NCBI GenBank assembly: GCA_963798745.1
Contig: CAWCUF010000007.1
Span: 62,001 to 126,000 of the forward strand
Reading direction: 5' to 3'
DNA length: 64,000 nucleotides
DNA from: Prado023 sp963798745
Lineage (GTDB): Bacteria; Actinomycetota; Actinomycetes; S36-B12; CAIYMF01
Under the pieces are notes generated by a model. The model saw nothing but the letters and a program-made list of their open reading frames with translations, was not told where the DNA came from and did no database searches. The translations under genes were made by a program, and so were the position numbers. Shown piece after piece: positions 49,048-57,454 of the stretch (positions within the stretch are counted from its first letter, which is position 1; each line of letters begins with the position of its first letter).

Positions 49048-50382
49048 CTAGCGCCGGGCGCCGATCAGGTCCTCGGCGGACTCGCGGGACTGGCGGGCAG
49101 GCGCGGGCCGGACCCGCCGATCCACCGGTCCGCGGTGGGCCGAGGAGCGGGCCTGGCGCCGGGCCCAGGAATCCAGCTCCACCCAGCCGGTCCGACTGCG
49201 ATGGGCGATCCAGTAGACGCGCGTACGCAGGGCCACCACCACGAAGCCCAGCAGCGTCAGCACGGTCAGCATCGAGGGCACCCCCGGCAGGCCGAACGAG
49301 CTCGCCCCCTGCGAGGAGGTGGGGGCGTCGGCAGCCGGCGCCGCGGCCCGCGCCTCGGTGCGGTTCACCGGGGCGGTCCCGACCTCGGGCAGGGCCATGA
49401 TCGTGCGCTCGAAGGTGGGGGTGGGCGCGTTCGGGGGCGGCAGGGTGCCGATCGGAGCCAGCGCGTCGAGGTTCGCATAACCCCAGTCGAGCAGCAGCTC
49501 ACCGGTCCGGTAGGTGTTGCCGCCGATGTGGAACATGGTGACCAGCAGCCGCCGCCCACCGCGATCCGCGGCGGCCACCAGGGTCCTGCCCGCCTTGGTG
49601 GTGTATCCGGACTTGCCACCGATCGGGCCGACGAAGCTCGGGTGGGCCAACATCCGGTTGTGGTTGTAGATCGGGTAGATGACGCGCTCGCCGGCCTCGC
49701 GCTTGCCCGGGAAGTCCACCACTCGACGCGTGAGGTAGTCGGCGATCTCCTGGTTGGCGAATGCGGCCCGACCGATCAGCGCCATGTCCAGGGCGGTGGT
49801 CACCTGGCCGTCCGCATCCAGGCCGCTCGGGTTCTTCGCAGTCGTGCTGGTCGCCCCGAGCCGGGCAGCCTCGGCGTTCATCTGCTCGAGGGTCACGTCC
49901 AGGCCGCCGTTGGCCCGGGCCAGGGCCTCGGCGGCGTCATTGGCACTGGGCAGCAGGGCGGCGTGCATCAGGTCCGAGACCTTGTACTCCAGGCCCCGGT
50001 AGAGCACGACCCGGTTGCCCTCAGCCTCCTCGTCGGCCTTCACCGCGCGGTAGGGCTGTTCCGGGGCCAGCCGCGGGGCCACCGTCAGTGCGGTCAGCAG
50101 CTTCTGGGTGGAGGCCGGGCGGACCGGCGCCTCGGCATTGCGCGCGGCCAGGATCTCGCCGGTGTCCAGGTCGGCCAGGATCCAGCTCGCCGTGCCGAAG
50201 TCGGGCACCTCGATGCTGGTGTTGGCGACCGGATCCCCAGTCGGGATCGGGACCTCGGCGGCGCTGCCCGTGGAAGCCTCCGTGGCGGCATCCTCGCTGG
50301 GCAGGGCCATCGCGGCGGCGGTGGGCAGCAGCAGCCCGGCGGACAGTGTGAGCGCGGCGAGCACGCGGGAAGAGGCACCCAT
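49048..50382 (-). CDS. dacA: D-alanyl-D-alanine carboxypeptidase (PBP5/6 type)
   Basis: 444 residues. Signal peptide at the start (M-G-A-S-S-R-V-L-A then a hydrophobic core). Active-site motifs: S-T-Q-K (Ser91, Lys94), P-S-A-N-D-A-A, and G-G-K-S-G-Y-T. A C-terminal membrane helix (L-T-V-L-T-L-L-G-F-V-V-V-A-L) and a basic cytoplasmic tail anchor it. It trims the terminal D-Ala of peptidoglycan stem peptides. The ATG at 50382 was chosen as the start of the signal peptide. Stand-alone gene just downstream of sdhB on the same strand. Confidence 0.9.
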   Translation of the reverse strand: MGASSRVLAALTLSAGLLLPTAAAMALPSEDAATEASTGSAAEVPIPTGDPVANTSIEVPDFGTASWILADLDTGEILAARNAEAPVRPASTQKLLTALTVAPRLAPEQPYRAVKADEEAEGNRVVLYRGLEYKVSDLMHAALLPSANDAAEALARANGGLDVTLEQMNAEAARLGATSTTAKNPSGLDADGQVTTALDMALIGRAAFANQEIADYLTRRVVDFPGKREAGERVIYPIYNHNRMLAHPSFVGPIGGKSGYTTKAGRTLVAAADRGGRRLLVTMFHIGGNTYRTGELLLDWGYANLDALAPIGTLPPPNAPTPTFERTIMALPEVGTAPVNRTEARAAAPAADAPTSSQGASSFGLPGVPSMLTVLTLLGFVVVALRTRVYWIAHRSRTGWVELDSWARRQARSSAHRGPVDRRVRPAPARQSRESAEDLIGARR

Positions 50383-50495
50383 AACGGGACACAGGCTAGG
50401 TGTCCCAGCGCCCAGTTCCCGGCAGCGACGCGGCCGGAACCCGACGCTGATTCGCCCGACCGGGCCGCAGGTGTCGCGCGTGGACCGCGTCGGGT

Positions 50496-51272
50496 TCAGC
50501 CCCGGTAGATCAGGGCGCGCTTGACCTCTTGGATCGCCTTGGTGACCTCGATGCCGCGCGGGCAGGCGTCGGTGCAGTTGAAGGTGGTCCGGCAGCGCCA
50601 GACTCCCTCCTTGGAGTTCAGGATCTCCAGGCGCTGCTCGGCGCCCTCGTCGCGGCTGTCGAAGATGAACCGGTGCGCGTTGACGATCGCCGCCGGACCG
50701 AAGTACTGCCCATCGGTCCAGAACACCGGGCACGAGGTCGTGCAGCAGGCGCAGAGGATGCACTTGGTGGTGTCGTCGAAGACCGCGCGGTCCTCGGCGG
50801 ACTGGATGCGCTCCTTGGTGGGCTCGTTGCCCGTGGTGATCAGGAACGGCATCACCTCGCGGAAGGAGGCGAAGAACGGCTCCATGTCCACGATCAGGTC
50901 CTTCTCCAACGGCAGGCCCTTGATCGCCTCGACGATGATCGGCTTGCTGGAGTTCAGGTCCTTGATCAGGGTCTTGCACGCCAGCCGGTTGCGGCCGTTG
51001 ATGCGGATCGCGTCCGACCCGCAGATGCCGTGCGCGCAGGAGCGTCGGAACGTCAGCGTGCCGTCCTGCTCCCACTTGATCTTGTGCAGGGCGTCGAGGA
51101 TCCGGTCGGTGGGGAACACATCGACGGTGAAGTCCTGCCAGAACGGCTCGGGACCCTCGTCGGGCAGGAAGCGGCGGACCCGGACGGTGACCGGGAACGG
51201 CTTCGGGGGAGCCTCCGGGGCGGGGGCCGGTGCGGGTGCGGCGGCGTCGGGCTGGGCGGTGTCGGTGGCCAT
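50496..51272 (-). CDS. sdhB: Succinate dehydrogenase iron-sulfur subunit
   Basis: 258 residues. The [2Fe-2S] Cys lie in R-S-C-A-H-G-I-C-G-S-D and R-L-A-C-K; the [4Fe-4S]/[3Fe-4S] Cys in C-I-L-C-A-C-C-T-T-S-C-P and F-N-C-T-D-A-C-P-R-G. N-terminal Ala/Pro-rich extension of about 25 residues. It carries electrons from SdhA flavin to the membrane quinone. Start ATG shares one base with the sdhA stop. Confidence 0.95.
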   Translation of the reverse strand: MATDTAQPDAAAPAPAPAPEAPPKPFPVTVRVRRFLPDEGPEPFWQDFTVDVFPTDRILDALHKIKWEQDGTLTFRRSCAHGICGSDAIRINGRNRLACKTLIKDLNSSKPIIVEAIKGLPLEKDLIVDMEPFFASFREVMPFLITTGNEPTKERIQSAEDRAVFDDTTKCILCACCTTSCPVFWTDGQYFGPAAIVNAHRFIFDSRDEGAEQRLEILNSKEGVWRCRTTFNCTDACPRGIEVTKAIQEVKRALIYRG

Positions 51273-53026
51273 CAGTACTTGCGCTCCATCGGCTGGTAAC
51301 GGGTCACTGTGACGGGCTTGTAGTCCAGGCGGACCGTGGGCGCACCGTTCGGGGCCACCTCGCGGTAGGCCATCGTGTGCGCCATGAAGTTGACGTCGTC
51401 GCGGGTCTGGTAGTCCTCGCGGGCGTGCCCGCCGCGGGACTCCTTGCGCGCCAACGCCCCCTCGACCACCAGTTCGGCCAGGTCCAGCAGGAAGCCCAGC
51501 TCGATCGCCTCGAGCAGGTCGGTGTTGTACCGGGTGCCCTTGTCGTGGATGGCCACGTTGGCGAACCGGTCACGCAGCGCGCGCACGTCGTCGCGGGCCT
51601 GGATCAGGGTCTCCTGCGTGCGGTACACCTGCGCGTTGAAGTCCATCGTCTCCTGCATGGCCCGGCGGATGTCGCCCACCCGCTCGGTGCCGGTGCCCTC
51701 CAGGAGCTGGCGCACCAGTGCGTCGACCCGGCTGGCGCCGACCTCGGGCAGGTCCACGTACTCGGCGGTGGCGGCGTACTCGGCGGCGGCGATGCCCGCC
51801 CGGCGGCCGAACACGTTGATGTCCAGCAGTGAGTTGGTGCCCAGCCGGTTGGCGCCGTGCACGCTGACGCACGCACACTCACCGGCGGCGTACAGCCCCG
51901 GCACGACGGTGTCGTTGTCCTTGAGCACCTCGGTGTTGACGTTGGTCGGGATGCCGCCCATCGCATAGTGGGCGGTCGGGAAGACCGGCACGAGCTCGGT
52001 GATCGGGTCCACACCCAGGTAGGTGCGGGAGAACTCGGTGATGTCGGGCAGCTTCTCCTCGATCTGCGCGGCCGGCAGGTGCGTGAGGTCCAGGTAGACG
52101 TAGTCCTTGTGCGGGCCCGCGCCGCGGCCCTCGCGGACCTCCTGGACCATGGCCCGGGCGACCATGTCGCGGGGGGCGAGGTCCTTGATGGTCGGGGCGT
52201 AGCGCTCCATGAACCGCTCGCCGGACGCGTTGCGCAGGATGCCGCCCTCGCCGCGCGCGCCCTCGGTGAGCAGCACGCCCAGGCCGGCCAGGCCGGTCGG
52301 GTGGAACTGGTAGAACTCCATGTCCTCGAGCGGCAGGCCCTGGCGGTAGACGATCGCCATCCCGTCGCCGGTCAGCGTGTGCGCGTTGGAGGTCGTCTTG
52401 TAGACCCGGCCGAACCCGCCGGTGGCGAACACCACGGACTTGGCCTGGAACGTGTGGATCTCGCCGGTCGAGAGCTGGTAGGCCACGACCCCGGCGGTGC
52501 GGGTCTGGCCGTCTACCTCGGCGAGCAGCAGGTCCAGCACGTAGTACTCGTCGTAGAACTCCACGCCCGCCTTGATGCAGTTCTGGTAGAGGGTCTGCAG
52601 GATCATGTGGCCGGTGCGGTCCGCGGCGTAGCAGGCACGGCGTACGGCGGCCTCGCCGTGGTTGCGGGTGTGCCCGCCGAAGCGGCGCTGGTCGATGCGA
52701 CCCTCGGGCGTGCGGTTGAACGGCAGGCCCATCTTCTCCAGGTCGATGACCGCGTCGATGGCCTCCTTGCACATGATCTCCGCGGCGTCCTGGTCGACCA
52801 GGTAGTCACCGCCCTTGATCGTGTCGAAGGTGTGCCACTCCCAGTTGTCCTCCTCGACGTTGGCCAGGGCCGCGCACATTCCGCCCTGCGCCGCGCCGGT
52901 GTGCGACCGGGTCGGGTAGAGCTTGGTCAGCACCGCGGTGCGCACCCGCGGCCCGGACTCCAGGGCCGCCCGCATGCCGGCACCCCCGGCGCCCACGATG
53001 ATGACGTCGTAGCTGTGGTTCTGCAT
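51272..53026 (-). CDS. sdhA: Succinate dehydrogenase flavoprotein subunit
   Basis: 584 residues. FAD motif V-G-A-G-G-A-G-M-R near the start; covalent-flavin His in R-S-H-T-G-A-A-Q-G-G; catalytic H-P-T-G-L-A and R-G-E-G-G. C-terminal helical part with E-S-R-G-G-H-A-R-E-D-Y. ATG at 53026 is used; a GTG at 53038 in the same frame would add 4 residues (M-A-R-A) and has a slightly closer GGAG. Oxidises succinate to fumarate on the inner face of the membrane. Confidence 0.95.
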   Translation of the reverse strand: MQNHSYDVIIVGAGGAGMRAALESGPRVRTAVLTKLYPTRSHTGAAQGGMCAALANVEEDNWEWHTFDTIKGGDYLVDQDAAEIMCKEAIDAVIDLEKMGLPFNRTPEGRIDQRRFGGHTRNHGEAAVRRACYAADRTGHMILQTLYQNCIKAGVEFYDEYYVLDLLLAEVDGQTRTAGVVAYQLSTGEIHTFQAKSVVFATGGFGRVYKTTSNAHTLTGDGMAIVYRQGLPLEDMEFYQFHPTGLAGLGVLLTEGARGEGGILRNASGERFMERYAPTIKDLAPRDMVARAMVQEVREGRGAGPHKDYVYLDLTHLPAAQIEEKLPDITEFSRTYLGVDPITELVPVFPTAHYAMGGIPTNVNTEVLKDNDTVVPGLYAAGECACVSVHGANRLGTNSLLDINVFGRRAGIAAAEYAATAEYVDLPEVGASRVDALVRQLLEGTGTERVGDIRRAMQETMDFNAQVYRTQETLIQARDDVRALRDRFANVAIHDKGTRYNTDLLEAIELGFLLDLAELVVEGALARKESRGGHAREDYQTRDDVNFMAHTMAYREVAPNGAPTVRLDYKPVTVTRYQPMERKY

Positions 53027-53045
53027 GGCGCGGGCCACTCTCCGA

Positions 53046-53447
53046 TCAGGCGATGTTGGGGTCGAAGGTGAAGATCACCAGGGTCCCCAGGACGAGGATG
53101 AACACCGAGGCCACGACCAGCAGGGCGCGCAGCCAGAACCGGGTGCCCGGCCGCTCGGCGTAGTCGTTGATGACGGTGCGCATGCCGTTGCTGCCATGCA
53201 GCATGGCCAGCCACAGTTGCAGCAGGTCCCACGTCTGCCAGAACGGGCTGGACCAGCGCCCGGCGACGAAGCCGAAGTTGATCCGCTGCACGCCGCCGTC
53301 CAGGACGTTCATGATCAGGATGTGGCCCAGGACCAGGAACACCAGCACCAGGCCCGAGACGCGCATGAAGATCCAGGAGTAGCGCTCGAAGTTGCTCGAC
53401 CTGCTCGTGGTCCGCGCGCTGCGCGGATCGGCGATCTCGATGCTCAT
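53046..53447 (-). CDS. sdhD: Succinate dehydrogenase membrane anchor
   Basis: 133 residues, three helices. F-E-R-Y-S-W-I-F-M-R-V-S-G-L before helix 1, heme-side His in V-L-G-H-I-L-I-M-N and L-A-M-L-H-G-S-N-G-M-R. ATG at 53447 overlaps the sdhC stop (ATGA). Confidence 0.88.
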   Translation of the reverse strand: MSIEIADPRSARTTSRSSNFERYSWIFMRVSGLVLVFLVLGHILIMNVLDGGVQRINFGFVAGRWSSPFWQTWDLLQLWLAMLHGSNGMRTVINDYAERPGTRFWLRALLVVASVFILVLGTLVIFTFDPNIA

Positions 53448-53839
53448 GAGGTACTCCCGAACAGGGCTTCGACTGTGTGCTGGAGCATGAAGTAGGTACC
53501 GGGGATCATGATGAGCACCCAGACGATCACGATGCCGCGGAACATGCCCTTCTGGTGGCGCGGGCCCTCGGCCCAGAAGTCCACGAGGATGATCCGGATC
53601 CCGTTGAGCGCGTGGTACAGCACCGCCCCGACCAGGCCGACCTCGAGCAGGTTCACGATCGGGGTCTTGTAGCTGGCGATCACCGCGTCGTAGGCGTCTG
53701 GGGACACCCGCACGAGGGCGGTGTCCAGGACGTGGACGAGGAGGAAGAAGAACACCGCGACGCCGGTGATGCGATGGGCCACCCAGGACCACATCCCCTC
53801 ACCGCCGCGGTACAGGGTCCCCGCAGGCGCACTGGCCAT
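53444..53839 (-). CDS. sdhC: Succinate dehydrogenase cytochrome b subunit
   Basis: 131 residues, three helices, with W-S-W-V-A-H-R-I-T-G-V at the start, H-V-L-D in helix 1 and L-Y-H-A-L-N-G-I-R in helix 2, the heme/quinone residues of the family. AGGAGG lies 8 bases before the ATG at 53839. First gene of sdhCDAB. Codons upstream of 53839 belong to a GC-rich repeat and are not coding. Confidence 0.9.
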   Translation of the reverse strand: MASAPAGTLYRGGEGMWSWVAHRITGVAVFFFLLVHVLDTALVRVSPDAYDAVIASYKTPIVNLLEVGLVGAVLYHALNGIRIILVDFWAEGPRHQKGMFRGIVIVWVLIMIPGTYFMLQHTVEALFGSTS

Positions 53840-53904
53840 CGGTGGAGCCTCCTTGTGGGCGAAGTGGGCATCCGTGGCAGGGCATCCGCCACATGGTGGG
53901 CAGT

Positions 53905-54219
53905 CTAGTCCCGGGGCCGTCCGGCGCACGGGCGAGGATGCCCGAACCCCCGGGCCCAAGGTCCCGCGCCGGACAGCCGCCGCGCCAACCCCCGCGCCCC
54001 CGCGCCCCGCGCCCTGCGCGCTCCCCGCGCCCCGCGCCCTGCGCGCTCCCGCGCCCCGCGTCCCGCGCCCTGCGCGCTCCCGCGCCCCGCGCCCCGCGTC
54101 CCGCGCCCTGCGCGCTCCCGCGCCCCGCGCCCTGCCCCCTGCGCGCTCCCCGCGTCCAGCGCCCACCACACGCCCCGCGCCCTGCGCGCTCCCCGCGCCC
54201 GCGCCTCGCGCGTATTCAT
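53905..54219. repeat. C-rich tandem repeat upstream of sdhC
   Basis: About 200 bp (53990-54205) made of CCCGCGCCCTGCGCGCTC-type units of 11-24 bases in varying order, flanked by unrepeated GC-rich sequence. Not coding. It probably arose by slippage. No promoter elements are visible within it; the sdh promoter must be close to 53860-53905. Confidence 0.75.
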
Positions 54220-54265
54220 AATCTGGGATTCTGTTGACCATTGATGAGCAACTGGATCCCAGGTT
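54220..54265. repeat. 46-bp palindromic element, copy 1
   Basis: AATCTGGGA, 28 bases, TCCCAGGTT. Same length as the copy at 55491-55536 with 32 of 46 bases identical. It is AT-rich in a very GC-rich setting and lies 94 bp after the AbiEi/DUF559 gene. Confidence 0.65.
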
Positions 54266-54358
54266 CATCTGAGACAGCGGTGGAACGCGGCTCCTCGCAG
54301 GGCGGTGCCGCACGCTGGGCGGCGGGCGTCTGCGCGGTGGCGCGCGGGCGGTGGGCGA

Positions 54359-55366
54359 TCAGGCGGCCCGAATCGACCCTGAGGCGCGGCCCGCTGGGCA
54401 ACTCCGTGAGCACGGCTGTAGCTGACCGGTCCAGCCACGCAGCCGCAGCAGGCGCCCGACATCCACCGCGACCGCGCAGGGATCACGGGTCACCGCCATC
54501 CACCCGAAGCGCAGCGTGGCCGCCCCGGTGAGCGTGGCCGCGTTGTCACGCGACTGGTCGCGGAAGCCGTCGAACTCCGTCTCGTGGCCCAGCCGCCCGT
54601 CGAGCTCGACGATTGTGGCGAACTGCGCGTACAGGACATCCCGGTAGGCCACCGACTCCCCCGAATACGCCCGGACCTGAGCCGACGCCGGGGGCATCCC
54701 GTGCCGACGGGCGACGTCGCGGTGGTAGCGGACCTCCAAGGGGCTGGTCCGCCCGGCCTCCACCTCGGTGCACAGGGACGTGATGAGTACGCGCCGGCGC
54801 ACCCGGTGCAGCCCGGCGAGTGCATCGCGGATCCGCTGCGGTGTGGTCAGGCGCATCCGGGCGGCCCGCAGCACGATCTCCACTGCCGCCGCGTCAGAGG
54901 CGCAGGCGCCGACCAGATCGATCACCGCGTGCTCGACGGACAGGACCGGTGGCAGGCGGCTCGGGTGGGCTCGCTCGTGTGGGTGCGGGACGCGGCGGAC
55001 CTGGACTCCGTCCGCCCGTCGGCGCACGGACTCGGGGAGCAGCACCCGCACGGGTTGATCCGCGGCCAGTCCGCCCTCGAGCAGGCCCCAGTAGTGCGCC
55101 GCGGCGGCGCCGGCCACCACGCTGGTGGGTCCCAGGGCCAGGTGGGCGGCCCACATCCGTGCCAGCAGGTCCGGTGCTGAGCTGCGCAGGTGGAACACGC
55201 CGCGATGCACGCGCACCCACCGCCCGGAGTCGATGAGGCGCCGGATCGCATCAGCGGTGACTCCCGCGGAGCGTGCCTGGTGGTAGGTGCACACGCGGCC
55301 CAGGTCCTCGACGTCGCGCTCCAGCGCGGTGATCACGCGGGCGAGGTCGGCGTTCCTGCGGGGCAT
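54359..55366 (-). CDS. AbiEi-type antitoxin domain fused to DUF559 (Vsr-like) domain
   Basis: 335 residues. N-terminal helix-turn-helix part as in type IV antitoxin AbiEi proteins (A-R-S-A-G-V-T-A-D-A-I-R-R-L, then V-R-V-H-R-G-V-F-H-L), a middle part with S-V-E-H-A-V-I-D-L, and a C-terminal DUF559/Vsr-like fold: I-V-E-L-D-G-R-L-G-H, then F-R-D-Q-S-R-D-N. Such proteins are frequent and usually single in actinobacteria; their role is unproven and no partner toxin is next to it. ATG at 55366. Bracketed by the two 46-bp palindromes. Confidence 0.8.
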   Translation of the reverse strand: MPRRNADLARVITALERDVEDLGRVCTYHQARSAGVTADAIRRLIDSGRWVRVHRGVFHLRSSAPDLLARMWAAHLALGPTSVVAGAAAAHYWGLLEGGLAADQPVRVLLPESVRRRADGVQVRRVPHPHERAHPSRLPPVLSVEHAVIDLVGACASDAAAVEIVLRAARMRLTTPQRIRDALAGLHRVRRRVLITSLCTEVEAGRTSPLEVRYHRDVARRHGMPPASAQVRAYSGESVAYRDVLYAQFATIVELDGRLGHETEFDGFRDQSRDNAATLTGAATLRFGWMAVTRDPCAVAVDVGRLLRLRGWTGQLQPCSRSCPAGRASGSIRAA

Positions 55367-55490
55367 GGCGCGATCGTGGCCCCACGAGCCAGGATCCACC
55401 AGCGGTTGTCCACAGGCCGGCGTCCCGGGTTGATACGAGCGGCGTCCCGGGGATGGTCCGACCGGTGCACCCGCACCCCTCGGCACGATG

Positions 55491-55536
55491 AATCTGGGAA
55501 CGTGTTGCTCCTGTTGCAGCAAGTCGATCCCAGATT
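55491..55536. repeat. 46-bp palindromic element, copy 2
   Basis: AATCTGGGA, 28 bases, TCCCAGATT: perfect 9-bp arms, with an inner TTGCT/AGCAA pairing. It lies 125 bp before the start of the AbiEi/DUF559 gene. Confidence 0.7.
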
Positions 55537-55660
55537 GTTCCGGCGGGGCCGGCGGTGCCGGCGGGGCGGGCGGGGTGCGGGGGCGCGGGTCGGCGCAGGT
55601 GGGGTCCTTGGTCCTGGCGGAACAGGGCGGGGTGATCCACGCTCCGGGGGGCGGCGGGCC

Positions 55661-55666
55661 TAGCCT
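55661..55666 (+). promoter_or_regulatory. -10 box of the mutase gene (leaderless start)
   Basis: TAGCCT ends 6 bases before the ATG at 55673. Confidence 0.45.
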
Positions 55667-55672
55667 TGCGCC

Positions 55673-57241
55673 ATGGCTATCACCGAGTCCGGTCTTCCGT
55701 TCGCCCCCCTGTACGACGCCGACTCACGCGCGGACGCCGACCCGAGCGCGATCGGCGCTCCGGGGCAGTACCCCTACACCCGCGGCGTCTACCCGTCGAT
55801 GTACACCGGCCGCCCCTGGACGATGCGCCAGTACGCCGGGTTCGGCACAGCCGCGGAGTCCAACTCGCGCTACCACCAGCTGATCGCCGCCGGCCAGACC
55901 GGGCTGTCGGTCGCATTCGACCTGCCGACCCAGATGGGCTACGACTCCGACCACCCGCTGGCCTCCGGTGAGGTCGGCAAGGTGGGGGTGGCCATCGACT
56001 CGATCGACGACATGCGGATCCTGTTCGACGGCCTGCCGCTGGACAAGGTCTCCACGTCGATGACGATCAACGCCCCGGCCGCCGTGCTGCTGCTGGCCTA
56101 CCAGATCGTCGCCGAGGAGCAGGGCATCGCCGGTTCGGCGCTGACCGGCACCATCCAGAACGACGTGCTCAAGGAGTACATCGCCCGGGGCACCTACATC
56201 TACCCGCCGGCAGTGTCCCTGCGGCTGATCACCGACATCTTCAGCTACTGCGCCACCGAGCTGCCCAAGTGGAACACCATCTCGATCTCGGGCTACCACA
56301 TGGCCGAGGCCGGGGCCACGCCCGCGCAGGAGATCGCCTTCACCCTCGCCGACGGCATCGAGTACGTCCGTGCGGCCATCGCCTCCGGTCAGGACGTGGA
56401 CGACTTCGCCCCGCGGCTGGCGTTCTTCTTCGTCTCGCGCACGAGCCTGCTCGAGGAGGTGGCCAAGTTCCGCGCCGCCCGCCGGATCTGGGCCCGGGTC
56501 ATGCGCGAGGAGTTCGGCGCGAAGAACCCCAAGTCGATGATGCTGCGCTTCCACACCCAGACGGCCGGCGTGCAGCTCACCGCGCAGCAGCCCGAGGTGA
56601 ACATGGTCCGGGTCGCGGTCCAGGCCCTGGCCGCTGTGCTGGGCGGCACCCAGAGCCTGCACACCAACTCCTTCGACGAGGCCATCGCCCTGCCCACCGA
56701 GAAGGCCGCCCGCCTGGCGCTGCGCACCCAGCAGGTGATCGCCTACGAGACCGATGTCACCAAGACGGTGGACCCGTTCGCCGGGTCGTACGCGGTCGAG
56801 TCGCTGACCGACGAGGTCGAGGCGGCGGCGGTCGACCTCATGGACAAGGTGGCCGAGCTCGGCGGCGCCGTGGCGGCGATCGAGAACGGCTTCCAGAAGT
56901 CCGAGATCGAGCGCTCGGCCTACCGGATCGCCAACGAGATCGACGCCGGGGAGCGCGTGGTCGTGGGCGTCAACAAGTTCACGATCGACACCGACGAGCC
57001 CTACGAGCCACTGCGGGTGAACCCGGCGATCGAGGCAGAGCAGCGCGCCCGCCTGGCCGAGTTGCGCGCCGAGCGTGGCGACATCAGCAACCTGCTCGAG
57101 GCGGTGCGCGAGGCCGCGCGCGGCTCGGCGAACGTCCTCTACCCGATGAAGCAGGCCCTGATCGCCCGGGCCACGGTGGGCGAGGTCAGCACGGCCCTGC
57201 GCGACGTGTGGGGCGAGTACGTGCCGAACGACGTGTTCTGA
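55673..57241 (+). CDS. B12-dependent acyl-CoA mutase large subunit (methylmalonyl-CoA mutase family)
   Basis: 522 residues with the substrate-binding barrel only; the B12-binding domain is on a separate protein that is not in this window. Family landmarks: M-Y-T-G-R-P-W-T-M-R-Q-Y-A-G-F (with the substrate Tyr), T-G-L-S-V-A-F-D-L-P-T-Q-M-G-Y, T-I-S-I-S-G-Y-H-M-A-E-A-G-A and V-D-P-F-A-G-S-Y. Two-protein mutases act on methylmalonyl-CoA, isobutyryl-CoA or 2-hydroxyisobutyryl-CoA. The conserved Tyr favours methylmalonyl-CoA/succinyl-CoA, but this is not decisive. Confidence 0.85.
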   Translation: MAITESGLPFAPLYDADSRADADPSAIGAPGQYPYTRGVYPSMYTGRPWTMRQYAGFGTAAESNSRYHQLIAAGQTGLSVAFDLPTQMGYDSDHPLASGEVGKVGVAIDSIDDMRILFDGLPLDKVSTSMTINAPAAVLLLAYQIVAEEQGIAGSALTGTIQNDVLKEYIARGTYIYPPAVSLRLITDIFSYCATELPKWNTISISGYHMAEAGATPAQEIAFTLADGIEYVRAAIASGQDVDDFAPRLAFFFVSRTSLLEEVAKFRAARRIWARVMREEFGAKNPKSMMLRFHTQTAGVQLTAQQPEVNMVRVAVQALAAVLGGTQSLHTNSFDEAIALPTEKAARLALRTQQVIAYETDVTKTVDPFAGSYAVESLTDEVEAAAVDLMDKVAELGGAVAAIENGFQKSEIERSAYRIANEIDAGERVVVGVNKFTIDTDEPYEPLRVNPAIEAEQRARLAELRAERGDISNLLEAVREAARGSANVLYPMKQALIARATVGEVSTALRDVWGEYVPNDVF

Positions 57242-57320
57242 GCCATCCGACGAACTCCCTGGCCAGCCACTTCATGGGGGCTGCGCCGCAGTCCGTTCGC
57301 GGATGCGCCCCGAGCGGCAA

Positions 57321-57342
57321 TGACCCAATCGTGACCCAATCG
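57321..57342. repeat. 11-bp direct repeat upstream of the nucleoside importer
   Basis: TGACCCAATCG occurs twice head to tail, 113 bp before the importer's first gene. Could be a regulator site; nothing else supports this. Confidence 0.4.
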
Positions 57343-57454
57343 TGTCCCGAGCTACGCGCCGGGCCAGTCCTGAGTACCTGCTGGAGCGAGTAAAGTCCAA
57401 GGCCGACGCGGTCTGGCGCCGAAGCGGCGCCTCGTCGAACTGAGATGGAGAACC

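Noticed and set aside
54359..55366. Complete AbiE toxin-antitoxin pair
   Set aside because: Only the antitoxin-like protein with a DUF559 tail is present. No nucleotidyltransferase-type AbiEii gene is next to it.
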